Positions 7,363-13,896 of a stretch of DNA of 36,146 bases are shown piece after piece. Every line of letters begins with the position of its first letter. Within the stretch, counting starts at the first letter, position 1. The notes beneath the pieces were generated by a model. That model had not been told where the DNA came from. It made no database searches and was given only the letters and a program-made list of their open reading frames with translations. Position numbers and translations under genes: made by a program. Origin of the DNA: a virus; IMG/VR virus record IMGVR_UViG_3300027659_000101, positions 1 to 36,146 of that record; one strand, given 5' to 3'.

Positions 7363-8349
7363 TTATAAGCGGACTTGAAACTGTTTTCTCCACGTTATCT
7401 TGCCATTGGGTAATACCATAGTGGTTGCACCTTCTTTCTCCATCACCTGCTTGAGTCTGTTCTGGTACAACTGTTTGTCATTCTCCAGATTTTTGAGTTC
7501 ATCACTGATGTCCCTATATGCATACGCCCACTTCTCATGCTCATCACCACCTTGGATGGTCACCTCTTCCTCCCGAGCTTTGTGCTTTTCAGAGACGAAT
7601 GCGTTGAAAGCCATTGATGAATCAGCATCTGGTTCAAACTGGGATGCTATCTGCAAGGCTTCGTTATCATCTTCGACACCTTCGATTGCCTTCCTTGCTT
7701 GGTGAACCCTCCTGCTGAAGTTGATGGCTTCATCGAGGATGGACAGCTGTAGATCTACATCCGCCTCGAAGGTTACACAACCCAGTTCCCGTCCGTCCTT
7801 CAGATAGCAGATGTCTGCGTACTGTAGTTCACACACCAGCATGTAATGCTGTATCTGAAGCAGGTAGCTCGGGGGAATGCCACCCTCGTAGGAATCCGAA
7901 GAGTAACCAGAGATCGTCTTGATCTCCAGTATACCCTTCTTCTTCCCGTAGGTTGGATGTTTGGTTATAATTCCGTCCACGTTAGCAAAGAGGAACGGAT
8001 ACTTTGGGTTCTCTATAATAGCCTTGACCTTCTTGTATCTCTTAATCTTATTGTTGGCGGTGGTGTTAGCAACCCAACCCTCGTCTGTCCCGTCATAGTA
8101 CTGCCAGCACTTTGCCACATACTCCTCAAGTTGCTTCCCGTGTAGCATGATGGCATTCATTTGAGATGGCAACGAATTGATGCCGACTGACTGGTAGAAC
8201 ATGTTGATAGGGGACTTGTACTTATTTAAACCGAGTAGAGTCCCAGCATCTGAACCACCTACCATACCCTTGGTTACAAAAGACTGGCGTAAGGTCTGCC
8301 ATTCGGCCTCGCTTAGCTTAGCCGTTGGTGTTAGTTTTAGGTGCTTCAT
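7363..8349 (-). CDS. YqaJ-like viral exonuclease (recombination), 328 aa
   Basis: This lambda-exonuclease-type nuclease should resect dsDNA ends for single-strand annealing. Visible motifs: GGSDAGTLLGLNKYKSPINM (31-50, YqaJ signature), FANVDGII (about 118-125, catalytic Asp), ILEIKT (about 139, Glu-x-Lys) and SYLLQIQHYML (about 160). After the nuclease core, residues 215-328 form a helical, partly coiled extension. It is paired by a 4-nt overlap with the Erf annealing protein, the usual exonuclease/annealase partnership. The pair points to phage-encoded recombination, likely independent of host RecA. Confidence 0.92.
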   Translation of the reverse strand: MKHLKLTPTAKLSEAEWQTLRQSFVTKGMVGGSDAGTLLGLNKYKSPINMFYQSVGINSLPSQMNAIMLHGKQLEEYVAKCWQYYDGTDEGWVANTTANNKIKRYKKVKAIIENPKYPFLFANVDGIITKHPTYGKKKGILEIKTISGYSSDSYEGGIPPSYLLQIQHYMLVCELQYADICYLKDGRELGCVTFEADVDLQLSILDEAINFSRRVHQARKAIEGVEDDNEALQIASQFEPDADSSMAFNAFVSEKHKAREEEVTIQGGDEHEKWAYAYRDISDELKNLENDKQLYQNRLKQVMEKEGATTMVLPNGKITWRKQFQVRL

Positions 8350-9002
8350 TTTTTTGCAGATTTTATTACGGCTTCAGACTTGGATTGATTAATCATTGCA
8401 GTGAGTAGCTTCTTCTGTGAGTCGTTCAGAGTGTACTTCTTGATGGCGGACTCGACCTCCTTGATCTTGCCATCGGTGATGAACTTCACCATAGCATCGT
8501 ACTTATCGGAAGGAAGTGAAGGGAGTTCAGAAGTTGGCGTGCTCGGGGGAGTTGCCTGAGTGAATGATGGGTTGCCTTTAATAACACTACCAAAACTATT
8601 TGTACCATTATTGATAACAATATTACCAGACACAGCAATCGCATCGTCATCCTCATCGGCAACGATCAGGTTAAGAAGACCTGTCAGTGAATACCTCTTG
8701 GCATAGGATACAGCAGAACCATAGTCCTGTGCTGATACCTTGCCGACAATCACAGGGAACTGGCTGAAGATGTTCTCCCCCGAGCTGACATCCCACACAC
8801 GGGACTCTACATAGGGTGCGCCATCGATCACCACGTTTGCCTGTGTGACCACCAGTCCGCATGACTTGAGGTGAGGTCTGATGTGCCTCTGGATATCATC
8901 CAAGCTGGCGTACTTACTCTTAAAGAAGGGGTTGTTTGCTGACTTGACGATGGCAGGGCACACGTCTTGGAACTTACTGAGCGATTGTAAAATTGACTTC
9001 AT
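8346..9002 (-). CDS. Erf family ssDNA annealing protein, 218 aa
   Basis: It anneals complementary single strands in phage recombination. The Erf signature is clear: NNPFFKSKYASLDDI (22-36), HIRPHLKSCGLVVTQ (40-54), and SAQDYGSAVSYAKRYSLTGLL (about 88-108) followed by ADEDDDA. The C-terminal 90 residues are a Thr/Pro/Ser-rich linker and a helical end, as in other Erf proteins. It is the second gene after the early promoter and overlaps the first by 29 nt. It feeds from the product of the YqaJ exonuclease. Confidence 0.92.
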   Translation of the reverse strand: MKSILQSLSKFQDVCPAIVKSANNPFFKSKYASLDDIQRHIRPHLKSCGLVVTQANVVIDGAPYVESRVWDVSSGENIFSQFPVIVGKVSAQDYGSAVSYAKRYSLTGLLNLIVADEDDDAIAVSGNIVINNGTNSFGSVIKGNPSFTQATPPSTPTSELPSLPSDKYDAMVKFITDGKIKEVESAIKKYTLNDSQKKLLTAMINQSKSEAVIKSAKK

Positions 9003-9213
9003 TGATATAGTTTTTTAAGAATTGATATTCCTCAGCTTTGAGGAAGATTGACTGCCAGTCGTATGTCATACGAGTCTTGTTACTGACCAGAATGGACTTG
9101 ATAAAATGACCAGCACAAAGCTGTTCGTGATTGTTAACCAACCACTTGCGGTAGTTATTTAGACCATAGACAACACCGTCTACAATCATCCTGTCGTTTA
9201 CATAGTCGTACAT
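8974..9213 (-). CDS. First early gene, unknown, 79 aa
   Basis: First gene of the leftward early operon. Its ATG lies only 4 nt after the -7 box TAACTTTG, so the mRNA is probably leaderless or nearly so. The protein is rich in Tyr, Asn and Trp and has no motif I recognise. As the first gene under the presumed repressor it may be an antirepressor or a host-takeover protein, but this is inference from position only. Confidence 0.75.
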   Translation of the reverse strand: MYDYVNDRMIVDGVVYGLNNYRKWLVNNHEQLCAGHFIKSILVSNKTRMTYDWQSIFLKAEEYQFLKNYINEVNFTIAQ

Positions 9214-9217
9214 AATA

Positions 9218-9225
9218 CAAAGTTA
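9218..9225 (-). promoter_or_regulatory. Early leftward promoter, -7 box TAACTTTG
   Basis: Read on the minus strand this is a perfect TAnnTTTG box 4 nt from the ATG at 9213. No well-spaced TTG at -33 is clear. The operator-like palindrome at 9231-9241 sits just upstream, where a repressor could block polymerase. Confidence 0.65.
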
Positions 9226-9230
9226 AATGA

Positions 9231-9241
9231 TCTATTATAGA
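9231..9241. promoter_or_regulatory. Operator-like palindrome O1
   Basis: TCTATTATAGA is a perfect inverted repeat with one central base. The same core recurs at 19193-19203 and 19921-19931. It lies in the divergent intergenic switch between the early operon and the repressor gene. Confidence 0.55.
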
Positions 9242-9255
9242 GAGTATGTTTAACA

Positions 9256-9293
9256 AATTATTAGTTTTCCTAATAATTATGCACATATATTTG
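9256..9293 (+). promoter_or_regulatory. Repressor promoter with 9-bp dyad and DnaA-box match
   Basis: The -7 box TATATTTG is at 9286-9293, about 30 nt before the repressor ATG. Upstream, AATTATTAG (9256-9264) and CTAATAATT (9270-9278) form a perfect dyad with a 5-nt spacer over the -33 region. TTATGCACA at 9277-9285 matches the DnaA-box consensus TTWTNCACA. The dyad could be an autoregulatory operator. Confidence 0.6.
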
Positions 9294-9324
9294 CATTATA
9301 TCATAGACATGAAAAAACCCAAAC

Positions 9325-9627
9325 ATGAAAAAAGAACAAATAGGTAAAAGACTAAGAGAGGTTAGAATAAATGCTAGATTAACTCAGAGAGAAATGGCTA
9401 CGCTTGTAAACTTAGCCACTGGTTCTATAGGAGCTATGGAGAATGGGTTATATACACCTAATTTTGACGTTCTTAGAGTGATTCATAATAGACTAGGAGT
9501 TTCATACGACTATATAATAGATGGTCTAGAATCGCCTGATAATACGGCTAAATTGATTGAAGAAAATACTAGACTGAAGGATGAGCTGGATAGAATGAAA
9601 AAGATCGTAGACAAGTTGGTTAAATAA
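9325..9627 (+). CDS. Cro/CI-type HTH repressor, 100 aa
   Basis: A small lysogeny regulator. Residues about 5-60 form a classic HTH_3 domain (LREVRINARLTQREMATLVN, then SIGAMENGLYTPNFDVLRVI). Residues about 76-99 (LIEENTRLKDELDRMKKIVD) form a coiled coil that should make it a dimer. There is no LexA/S24-type cleavage domain, so RecA-driven self-cleavage is unlikely and induction must work another way. It is divergent from the early operon, with palindromes O1 and the 9-bp dyad between them. It very likely represses the leftward early promoter. Confidence 0.88.
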   Translation: MKKEQIGKRLREVRINARLTQREMATLVNLATGSIGAMENGLYTPNFDVLRVIHNRLGVSYDYIIDGLESPDNTAKLIEENTRLKDELDRMKKIVDKLVK

Positions 9628-9778
9628 GACCGTATAGATCAGAGTACTGATCCTTCTTCCTGTTTTTGTACATCTTTTCACATGCTTTACAGTAGGTTGA
9701 CATTCGATCAACCGTTGTTGTGCTTTTAAAGAACGCTGTCTTGGGTTTCTCTTCTTTACATCGTGGACATTTCTTCAT
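9620..9778 (-). CDS. Small zinc-ribbon protein, 52 aa
   Basis: Two CxxC knuckles (CPRC at 4-7, CKAC at 30-33) spaced as in the small zinc proteins often found with HNH-like folds in phages. No HNH histidines follow, so nuclease activity is not supported. It overlaps the repressor's 3' end by 8 nt on the opposite strand and is coupled upstream by ATGA (9775-9778) to another Cys-rich gene. A nucleic-acid-binding role is likely but unproven. Confidence 0.7.
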   Translation of the reverse strand: MKKCPRCKEEKPKTAFFKSTTTVDRMSTYCKACEKMYKNRKKDQYSDLYGLI

Positions 9779-9957
9779 TTCATGATCTCTTTTAGTTGTT
9801 CGTAAATAGATTGCTGTTCAGCGCCCCAGTACATGATGCACTTACCATCCTTCACAGGAGGTTCTGTAAAGTAGGGGGGAGGCGGTTCGGGGGAATAGCG
9901 TTGGCAGGTATCCTTCATAGGACAGTCAGTGCCTTTACAGTTGGTTAAACTACCCAT
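9775..9957 (-). CDS. Cys/Pro-rich small protein, 60 aa
   Basis: It begins MGSLTNCKGTDCPMKDTCQRY and then has PEPPPPYFTEPP and a late Cys. Four cysteines in the pattern Cx4Cx5Cx21C could bind zinc. Similar short Cys/Pro proteins occur in Bacteroidota phages, without known role. It is coupled to the zinc-ribbon gene. A CCCCCGAAC motif lies inside it (9887-9893 core). Confidence 0.7.
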   Translation of the reverse strand: MGSLTNCKGTDCPMKDTCQRYSPEPPPPYFTEPPVKDGKCIMYWGAEQQSIYEQLKEIMK

Positions 9958-10011
9958 TGCCTTTCATTATAGTAGTGAGGTTGTGCTTCTGTCATGGTTT
10001 AATAATTGAGA

Positions 10012-10038
10012 AACCCCCGATCAAAATGACCGAGGGTT
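10012..10038 (-). terminator. Terminator hairpin after the integrase operon
   Basis: On the minus strand 12 continuous base pairs form around a TTT loop. Two of them are G-U pairs that would be C-A mismatches on the plus strand, so the minus RNA is the intended one. The T-tract is short (TTT then CTC). The stem contains a CCCCCGA motif. Confidence 0.65.
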
Positions 10039-10056
10039 CGTTTTAATAAATAAAAT

Positions 10057-10293
10057 TTAGGGGGTGAAGTTCTGCTCGAAGTATTCATCTGCGGTGGGCC
10101 ATTTTTCGTTGTGTAATAGACCAATGACAACAAAATCAATAGCATCACGATAGGTACTCTTAATTACTTCTTCCTCATCATCAAGCATCATTTCAACTTC
10201 AACAATCAGGTCGATATCGTTCTTCTCTTTGGCGTATGCTAGTACTTTTCTCAGTGGACTTAACGCCATATAATCAATTAAACATTTTTCCAT
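10057..10293 (-). CDS. Acidic unknown protein, 78 aa
   Basis: It overlaps the integrase end by 20 nt. An internal ATG at residue 9 (MALSPLRK, 10269) would give no overlap and may be the true start. It is strongly acidic around residues 30-45 (VEVEMMLDDEEEVIKS) and helical. Followed by a terminator, it is the last gene of the integrase transcript. It could be an excisionase-type partner by position, but no HTH is visible. Confidence 0.7.
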   Translation of the reverse strand: MEKCLIDYMALSPLRKVLAYAKEKNDIDLIVEVEMMLDDEEEVIKSTYRDAIDFVVIGLLHNEKWPTADEYFEQNFTP

Positions 10294-11560
10294 AGTAGTC
10301 GTTTATTTCTGATTTGTAATACTTTTCAACGTGTCCAACGTACCTCTCGAACGCATTCGAGTTGGTGGTATGTCCGCTGGCGAACTTGATGAACCTCTCA
10401 GGAACCTTGTTGTATATCATCGTGGTGATGGCAGTTTTCCTCAGTAGGTGAGGGTGTACCCATTCCCATAACTGCTTGGTAACCACGTGTTCATTGCCTT
10501 TTATATCAAGTTCTGCAACAGACACGGTCTCGTGCATATCGTCATACATCTTAAATAAAACTTTGATATTATCGTACACAATATCCCTATTCGGTTCAAT
10601 GCTATATATTCTTCCCAGCCTTGTCAGATTGTCCCTGTAGATATTGGAAAGGAATGGGGGTAGTGGCATCTCTGAATAGACTCCTGTCTTTTCGTTCTTC
10701 TTTCTCATGAAGACGGTATCACGGGTGAATGTGAAATCATTTTCTTTCAAACTCATTGCATCACCAATGCGAAGGGTAGTGATAAGGATAGTTGCCGATA
10801 ACTCCCAAACAAACCTCAATTCTGGTGTCAGTTTAGGGTAAACCTTATCATCATCATTAAGAAATTTCTTAACGAAGTCAGAGGGGAGTACTATGATAGC
10901 TCTCTCATGTCCACTGAGTCTTGGTACTTTTGGCAACATAAAAAACAGGTGATCTGCCCAGTACTTAGCCATGACACCAGTCATATTCATCACCTCTGAC
11001 CTGCTTTTTACTCCAAGGTTACGCTCCATAAGATAACTCTCGTATTTCTTCCAATACTGTGCAAACTGATCAGCCACTTCACGCTTCTTGATTGATTCCC
11101 ATGTTGGGTCGATATGGAAATCTCGCAGATCCAGTGGTCGGTAATAGTTAGAGAACTCGGTTAGCAAGCCTGCAACGTACTTATAAAGGGTAACAGAAGC
11201 CTTACTGTATTTCCTTTTAGAACTGCTCAATAATTCACCCTTAGCCATACCAGCTACATACTTTCTCAGTAGATCATGTAGGAGGTAAGTTTCGCCTTGT
11301 GGAAGTTCGGGGGTGAATCTATTAAAGTGCTCCTTAACCAACTTAAAGTCTCTATGTTCGAGATATAAGTCTGTTATGCTGGATTGACACTTGGACAGCT
11401 CTGCATTGAGCTTAGCTACCTCAATGGTTTTGCCTTTAAAAGTACCGTTGAACTTGTGGTGTGGCTCTATATCGATTCCTGTAGAGAGGCGGTAAAAGTC
11501 CTTGCCATCAGATATTCTGGCTTGAACTACTGAACCTCTTGCATAAAACGTTATCTTCAT
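10274..11560 (-). CDS. Tyrosine integrase, 428 aa
   Basis: A site-specific recombinase for phage integration and excision. The N-terminal 90 residues fit an arm-binding domain of the Bacteroidota type (MKITFYARGSVVQARI). A SAM-like core-binding domain follows (about 90-210). The catalytic domain shows the first Arg in TTLRIGDAMSL (about 267), HPHLLRKT (His-x-x-Arg, about 370), SGHTT and the nucleophile Tyr in FERYVGH (about 409). The set looks intact. The non-coding stretch upstream with inverted repeats and a tRNA-like sequence is the likely attP. Confidence 0.93.
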   Translation of the reverse strand: MKITFYARGSVVQARISDGKDFYRLSTGIDIEPHHKFNGTFKGKTIEVAKLNAELSKCQSSITDLYLEHRDFKLVKEHFNRFTPELPQGETYLLHDLLRKYVAGMAKGELLSSSKRKYSKASVTLYKYVAGLLTEFSNYYRPLDLRDFHIDPTWESIKKREVADQFAQYWKKYESYLMERNLGVKSRSEVMNMTGVMAKYWADHLFFMLPKVPRLSGHERAIIVLPSDFVKKFLNDDDKVYPKLTPELRFVWELSATILITTLRIGDAMSLKENDFTFTRDTVFMRKKNEKTGVYSEMPLPPFLSNIYRDNLTRLGRIYSIEPNRDIVYDNIKVLFKMYDDMHETVSVAELDIKGNEHVVTKQLWEWVHPHLLRKTAITTMIYNKVPERFIKFASGHTTNSNAFERYVGHVEKYYKSEINDYYGKMFN

Positions 11561-11612
11561 AATAAAAATTTAGGTATGCAAAATAGTGTAAATATCAATA
11601 AAATAAATACAC

Positions 11613-11622
11613 GTTTTCCACA
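11613..11622 (+). promoter_or_regulatory. GTTTTCCACA site
   Basis: One of four exact copies in the window, all on the plus strand and all between genes. It matches DnaA box TTWTNCACA. Here no good -7 box follows at +30, so it may serve recombination or replication rather than transcription. Confidence 0.4.
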
Positions 11623-11717
11623 ATGTATTTTTACGTGTGATAACGATGATGTACAGGCCAATTCGGGTGAAATTATGTCTCATTTAAGCACACCAAATGA
11701 GCACACTTTTTTGCAAC

Positions 11718-11737
11718 TAGTTGATAATCATCAACTA
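11718..11737. repeat. Perfect inverted repeat, 8-bp arms
   Basis: TAGTTGAT and ATCAACTA are separated by AATC. The left arm also belongs to the palindrome CAACTAGTTG (11714-11723). The size suits a tyrosine-recombinase core site or a small hairpin. Confidence 0.45.
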
Positions 11738-11775
11738 TCTATTTAACATAATATTGCCGGATGACTCATTGGTAA

Positions 11776-11806
11776 TGCAAAGTAATTGATTCTATTGACT
11801 TTGCAA
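11776..11806 (-). promoter_or_regulatory. Candidate integrase promoter within an inverted repeat
   Basis: On the minus strand TTG (11806-11804), 18 nt, then TTACTTTG (11785-11778) approximates the Bacteroidota -33/-7 promoter with one mismatch in the -7 box. The TGCAAAGT/ACTTTGCA inverted repeat overlaps both boxes, so a bound protein (integrase or a regulator) could control it. It lies about 215 nt before the integrase ATG. Confidence 0.4.
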
Positions 11807-11866
11807 AGGTTATGCAGAAATTTATCCTCAATTTTCAGCACACTTTAACGTTTGAAATTGAATATG

Positions 11867-11947
11867 CCAAGGTGGTGGGAGTCGAACCCACAATTCCCGA
11901 TTCGGGCGTGTTTCCACAGGTCGAATGACCATTACACTACACAATGG
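11867..11947 (-). other. tRNA-like element, degenerate or remnant
   Basis: On the minus strand there is a perfect T-arm (GTGGG, loop TTCGACT, CCCAC) and a D-arm-like hairpin with loop TAATGGT. Outer arms CCATTGTG/CACCTTGG pair at 6 of 8 positions. Between the D and T arms lie a GAAA-capped hairpin and CCCGAATCGGG, but no proper 7-nt anticodon loop on a 5-bp stem. It is therefore not a convincing functional tRNA. It may be a captured host tRNA 3' part used as att site, or a larger relative of the nine elements at 13897-17112. Confidence 0.5.
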
Positions 11948-11951
11948 TTGG

Positions 11952-12296
11952 TTAGATAGCCAAGGCAGACTTCATCAGGTTCATCATCTTATCTACTGAC
12001 AATATCTCGGTGGTTGAAATGGCGTGTCGAGATAGCTTGTCGAAGATCTGAGCATACTCATCGTCAAACCTATACCTTGAAGGGTGGTCTCTCAAGTGGT
12101 GCATGACCGTGGTGTGGTGGAATCCCATCAAGGTTCCAATCTGCACCAACTTCAGTCCGTAATACTTGTGCATCGCATTTACAATGGCGCACTTAACCGA
12201 TACGATTTCCTTCTTTCTGCTTCTCGTGTATCGGATATCAAGTCCGCTAATTTCCTTTGCCTTGTCGCACACATCTTTATATATTTGCTCCTTCAT
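11952..12296 (-). CDS. DnaA domain IV-like DNA-binding protein, 114 aa
   Basis: Residues about 25-75 (RKKEIVSVKCAIVNAMHKYYG, then IGTLMGFHHTTVMHHLRDH) match the DNA-binding domain IV of DnaA. The HHTTV stretch corresponds to the DHTTV signature that reads DnaA boxes. There is no AAA+ ATPase domain, so it is a stand-alone DNA binder. I chose the ATG at 12296 because GGAGG (12301-12305) stands just before it, and it fits the 20-nt overlap with the upstream gene. It may compete with host DnaA or regulate phage promoters carrying GTTTTCCACA. Confidence 0.8.
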   Translation of the reverse strand: MKEQIYKDVCDKAKEISGLDIRYTRSRKKEIVSVKCAIVNAMHKYYGLKLVQIGTLMGFHHTTVMHHLRDHPSRYRFDDEYAQIFDKLSRHAISTTEILSVDKMMNLMKSALAI

Positions 12297-12474
12297 TTTG
12301 CCTCCTTTTTTCAACAAACTTTACTAAATCAACTACGTAGTCGCACATCTCCTCGTTAATCCTTCTTAACGATTCTAAGGTTCGTGTTCTTTCTGAGAGC
12401 GGTAGCTCTTCGATCTTGCTCAGACCATTGTTTATTGTACGGAATAGTAGTTTCACGTCGGGTATTTTGCTCAT
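12277..12474 (-). CDS. Unknown helical protein, 65 aa
   Basis: It precedes the DnaA-like gene with a 20-nt overlap that carries that gene's Shine-Dalgarno sequence. All-helical and charged (LSKIEELPLSERTRTLESLR). Its first 119 nt overlap another ORF (12356-12547) in a different frame; one of the two overlapping parts may not be used. Confidence 0.6.
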   Translation of the reverse strand: MSKIPDVKLLFRTINNGLSKIEELPLSERTRTLESLRRINEEMCDYVVDLVKFVEKRRQNEGANI

Positions 12475-12547
12475 ATGCTATAATTGTGGTTTCAGGATAG
12501 CCGAGTTCTCTATAGATATGGGCCATCCACTGGTTAAATGTTAACAT
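12356..12547 (-). CDS. Unknown protein, 63 aa, heavily overlapping
   Basis: The first part (MLTFNQWMAHIYRELGYPET) looks like real protein. The second half overlaps the next gene's frame and is Arg/Thr-rich, as expected for a shadow. It is coupled upstream by a TAATG-type overlap at 12547. It is probably real at its 5' end, possibly extended at its 3' end after loss of an earlier stop. Confidence 0.5.
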   Translation of the reverse strand: MLTFNQWMAHIYRELGYPETTIIAYEQNTRRETTIPYNKQWSEQDRRATALRKNTNLRIVKKD

Positions 12548-12789
12548 TAATAGTAAATTTTAAGATATCCGTTATTTTGAATGAAGGTTATCTTCAAATC
12601 CTCAAAGTGGATTGCCCTTGCCAAGTAGACTCCAATGTGGAATCCTACCCTTGCCTCGTCAGTCACTTCGCAGATTTCCATTAGGCGGTCGGTCGGTTCG
12701 GGGGAGGAGTATCCGTCCAACCCCCATGAGATAGATGCGCCCTGACTGAGTGCGTTAATAATCTGCCGAAATTTCGTCATTGGTTTCAA
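12547..12789 (-). CDS. Unknown protein, 80 aa
   Basis: ATG choices are 12789 or 12780 (MTKFRQIINAL). The protein has SWGLDGYSSPEPTDRL and ends in a hydrophobic beta-like stretch (FIQNNGYLKIYY). No family recognised. It contains a CCCCCGAAC motif. It overlaps neighbours at both ends, as in the rest of this operon. Confidence 0.7.
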   Translation of the reverse strand: MKPMTKFRQIINALSQGASISWGLDGYSSPEPTDRLMEICEVTDEARVGFHIGVYLARAIHFEDLKITFIQNNGYLKIYY

Positions 12790-12997
12790 TTAAAAGTGAT
12801 TGTGCTATGTTCATAATCTCGGATGACAAACCTGTTCCAGCCAGCAGTCCAGCCTCGTCTTCATCGTAACGGAAGACCTCAACGCTATTGTACTTGGCGA
12901 TTAGCTTGTGAATCTCTGCGAATTGTCCTTCTGCCTGACCATCAATAAAAAGGTCAAGGTCACACCCATTAACGGGGTAGTTTAATTTTAGTCTCAT
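12755..12997 (-). CDS. Unknown acidic protein, 80 aa
   Basis: It starts MRLKLNYPVNGCDLDLFIDG and becomes acidic (RYDEDEAGLL). An ATGA overlap at 12994-12997 couples it to the upstream gene. No motif recognised. Small acidic proteins in such phage clusters can be DNA mimics or inhibitors, but there is no direct sign of that here. Confidence 0.7.
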   Translation of the reverse strand: MRLKLNYPVNGCDLDLFIDGQAEGQFAEIHKLIAKYNSVEVFRYDEDEAGLLAGTGLSSEIMNIAQSLLIETNDEISADY

Positions 12998-13278
12998 AGT
13001 TCTACTTCAATTGTTTTGATGAATCCTCTGCCTTTATGCTTTCTTGCCATTTGCCTTGAAGGGTATACCTTTCCACAAGTCATAATCTCACCACCCCATG
13101 ACTTGAGGTTGATGTAGACCCTTGGCTTCTCGGTAAGATCGAGTTTGGATTGGTTCTTGTCAGTCCTTCTCCCGTTTGGAAGCCAAGTCAAAGGTGTACC
13201 GTTTACTGACCCGATGTAGCGGTTGATTTCATTGTTAAAGGACAAGTTGGCTACTTGTCTTCCGTCTCTTGTATGCAT
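12994..13278 (-). CDS. Unknown basic protein, 94 aa
   Basis: I chose ATG 13278 (MHTRDGRQVANLSFNNE) over the longer frame from 13308 because upstream sequence belongs to another small ORF. The protein has beta-type segments, SKLDLTEKPRVYINLKSWGG and a basic end (KHKGRGFIKTIEVEL). A nucleic-acid-binding role would fit its charge, but no family is recognised. Confidence 0.65.
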   Translation of the reverse strand: MHTRDGRQVANLSFNNEINRYIGSVNGTPLTWLPNGRRTDKNQSKLDLTEKPRVYINLKSWGGEIMTCGKVYPSRQMARKHKGRGFIKTIEVEL

Positions 13279-13406
13279 GGTTTTTGTTGTTCGGTATCCC
13301 CCGTCCACGAGTTGTGTTCAAAAAAAAGTTCTCTTACTTTACTTCCCAACTCCATGTTGTTTGGAGTGGATGTAATAAGGTCGATTGGTATTACAATAAA
13401 GTTCAT
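13251..13406 (-). CDS. Unknown small protein, 51 aa
   Basis: It starts MNFIVIPIDLITSTPNNMEL and ends with an acidic tail (CIQETEDK). It lies directly downstream of a terminator and overlaps the next gene by 28 nt. A 5-bp hairpin (GCACG/CGTGC) stands just before the start codon and could limit its translation, or on the plus strand act as a weak terminator with its T6 run. Confidence 0.5.
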   Translation of the reverse strand: MNFIVIPIDLITSTPNNMELGSKVRELFFEHNSWTGDTEQQKPCIQETEDK

Positions 13407-13450
13407 TATAAGGCACGAATACGTGCTTTTTTGGTTGTTATATGACAAGT

Positions 13451-13481
13451 AAAAACCCCATCCGTAGAAACGGACGGGGGT
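13451..13481 (-). terminator. Strong terminator closing the small-gene array
   Basis: Stem CCCC-mismatch-TCCGT with loop AGAA, followed on the minus strand by TTTTT. The flanking A run on the other side makes it possibly bidirectional. It stops transcripts of the array at 13496-17049 from entering the next operon. Confidence 0.75.
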
Positions 13482-13495
13482 AAAAAAAACACACA

Positions 13496-13687
13496 CTAAA
13501 ACAATCTCTTCACTGCTAACCTTCTCCATTCATCTTGGATGTGAGGTTCAATGTCTTCCCATAGGTACTGCCTGAGCATTTCCCTGATTTGCTTTTCAAT
13601 GGCGAAACCATCGTCCCACCTATTCTGCTCATCAATCATGCTCCAATCGTAGTCATGCTTGTGGATTAATTCGATCAACTTTTCCAT
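13496..13687 (-). CDS. Unknown protein, 63 aa
   Basis: Last gene of the array, 4 nt after the preceding stop region. It is rich in Trp, Asp, Glu and Arg (HDYDWSMIDEQNRWDDGFAI) and helical. No family recognised. It has no structured element in front and is likely translated together with the gene upstream. Confidence 0.7.
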   Translation of the reverse strand: MEKLIELIHKHDYDWSMIDEQNRWDDGFAIEKQIREMLRQYLWEDIEPHIQDEWRRLAVKRLF

Positions 13688-13691
13688 GTTA

Positions 13692-13877
13692 TTAATATGT
13701 TTGTTTGATGTGATTCAAGACTCTTACAAAAAAGTACAATTGATTGATGTTGGTTATGGCATCATCTTCGGTAGACAAGTCATGGATAGATTCGCTTATT
13801 AATCTTTTAACCTTTTCAACACCATACATATCAGTATACTTTTTAGCATAGTCTCTGACTTCTTTATTGAATTTCAT
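13692..13877 (-). CDS. Unknown protein, 61 aa
   Basis: Helical and charged (KFNKEVRDYAKKYTDMYGVE). Element E1 ends 19 nt before its ATG, followed by the leader CTCATCAAAAACTACACAA. No family recognised. Confidence 0.7.
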   Translation of the reverse strand: MKFNKEVRDYAKKYTDMYGVEKVKRLISESIHDLSTEDDAITNINQLYFFVRVLNHIKQTY

Positions 13878-13896
13878 TTGTGTAGTTTTTGATGAG

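Larger units (their letters stand above)
11561..11866. other. Presumed attP/regulatory region without genes
   Basis: This AT-rich region between integrase and the tRNA-like element has no convincing ORF. It holds GTTTTCCACA (11613-11622). AGCACAC occurs three times near 11690, 11703 and 11837, two of them as AGCACACTTT, as candidate integrase arm sites. A perfect 8-bp inverted repeat with 4-nt spacer lies at 11718-11737, and an 8-bp inverted repeat at 11776-11783/11798-11805. The attP call is inference from integrase adjacency and repeat density. Confidence 0.5.

Noticed and set aside
8010-8021. Fourth operator copy CTCTATAATAGC
   Set aside because: It has one mismatch in the palindrome and lies inside the exonuclease gene, so chance is the simpler explanation.
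9526-9711. 61-aa minus-strand ORF under the repressor end
   Set aside because: It overlaps both the repressor gene and the better-supported zinc-ribbon gene in another frame.
11867-11947. Functional tRNA gene
   Set aside because: T-arm and D-arm are present, but no anticodon loop of 7 nt on a 5-bp stem can be formed and the acceptor stem has two mismatches.
13412-13432. Plus-strand terminator GCACG-AATA-CGTGC-TTTTTT
   Set aside because: No plus-strand gene precedes it, so it has no transcript to end; it is mentioned only as a hairpin before the 51-aa gene.
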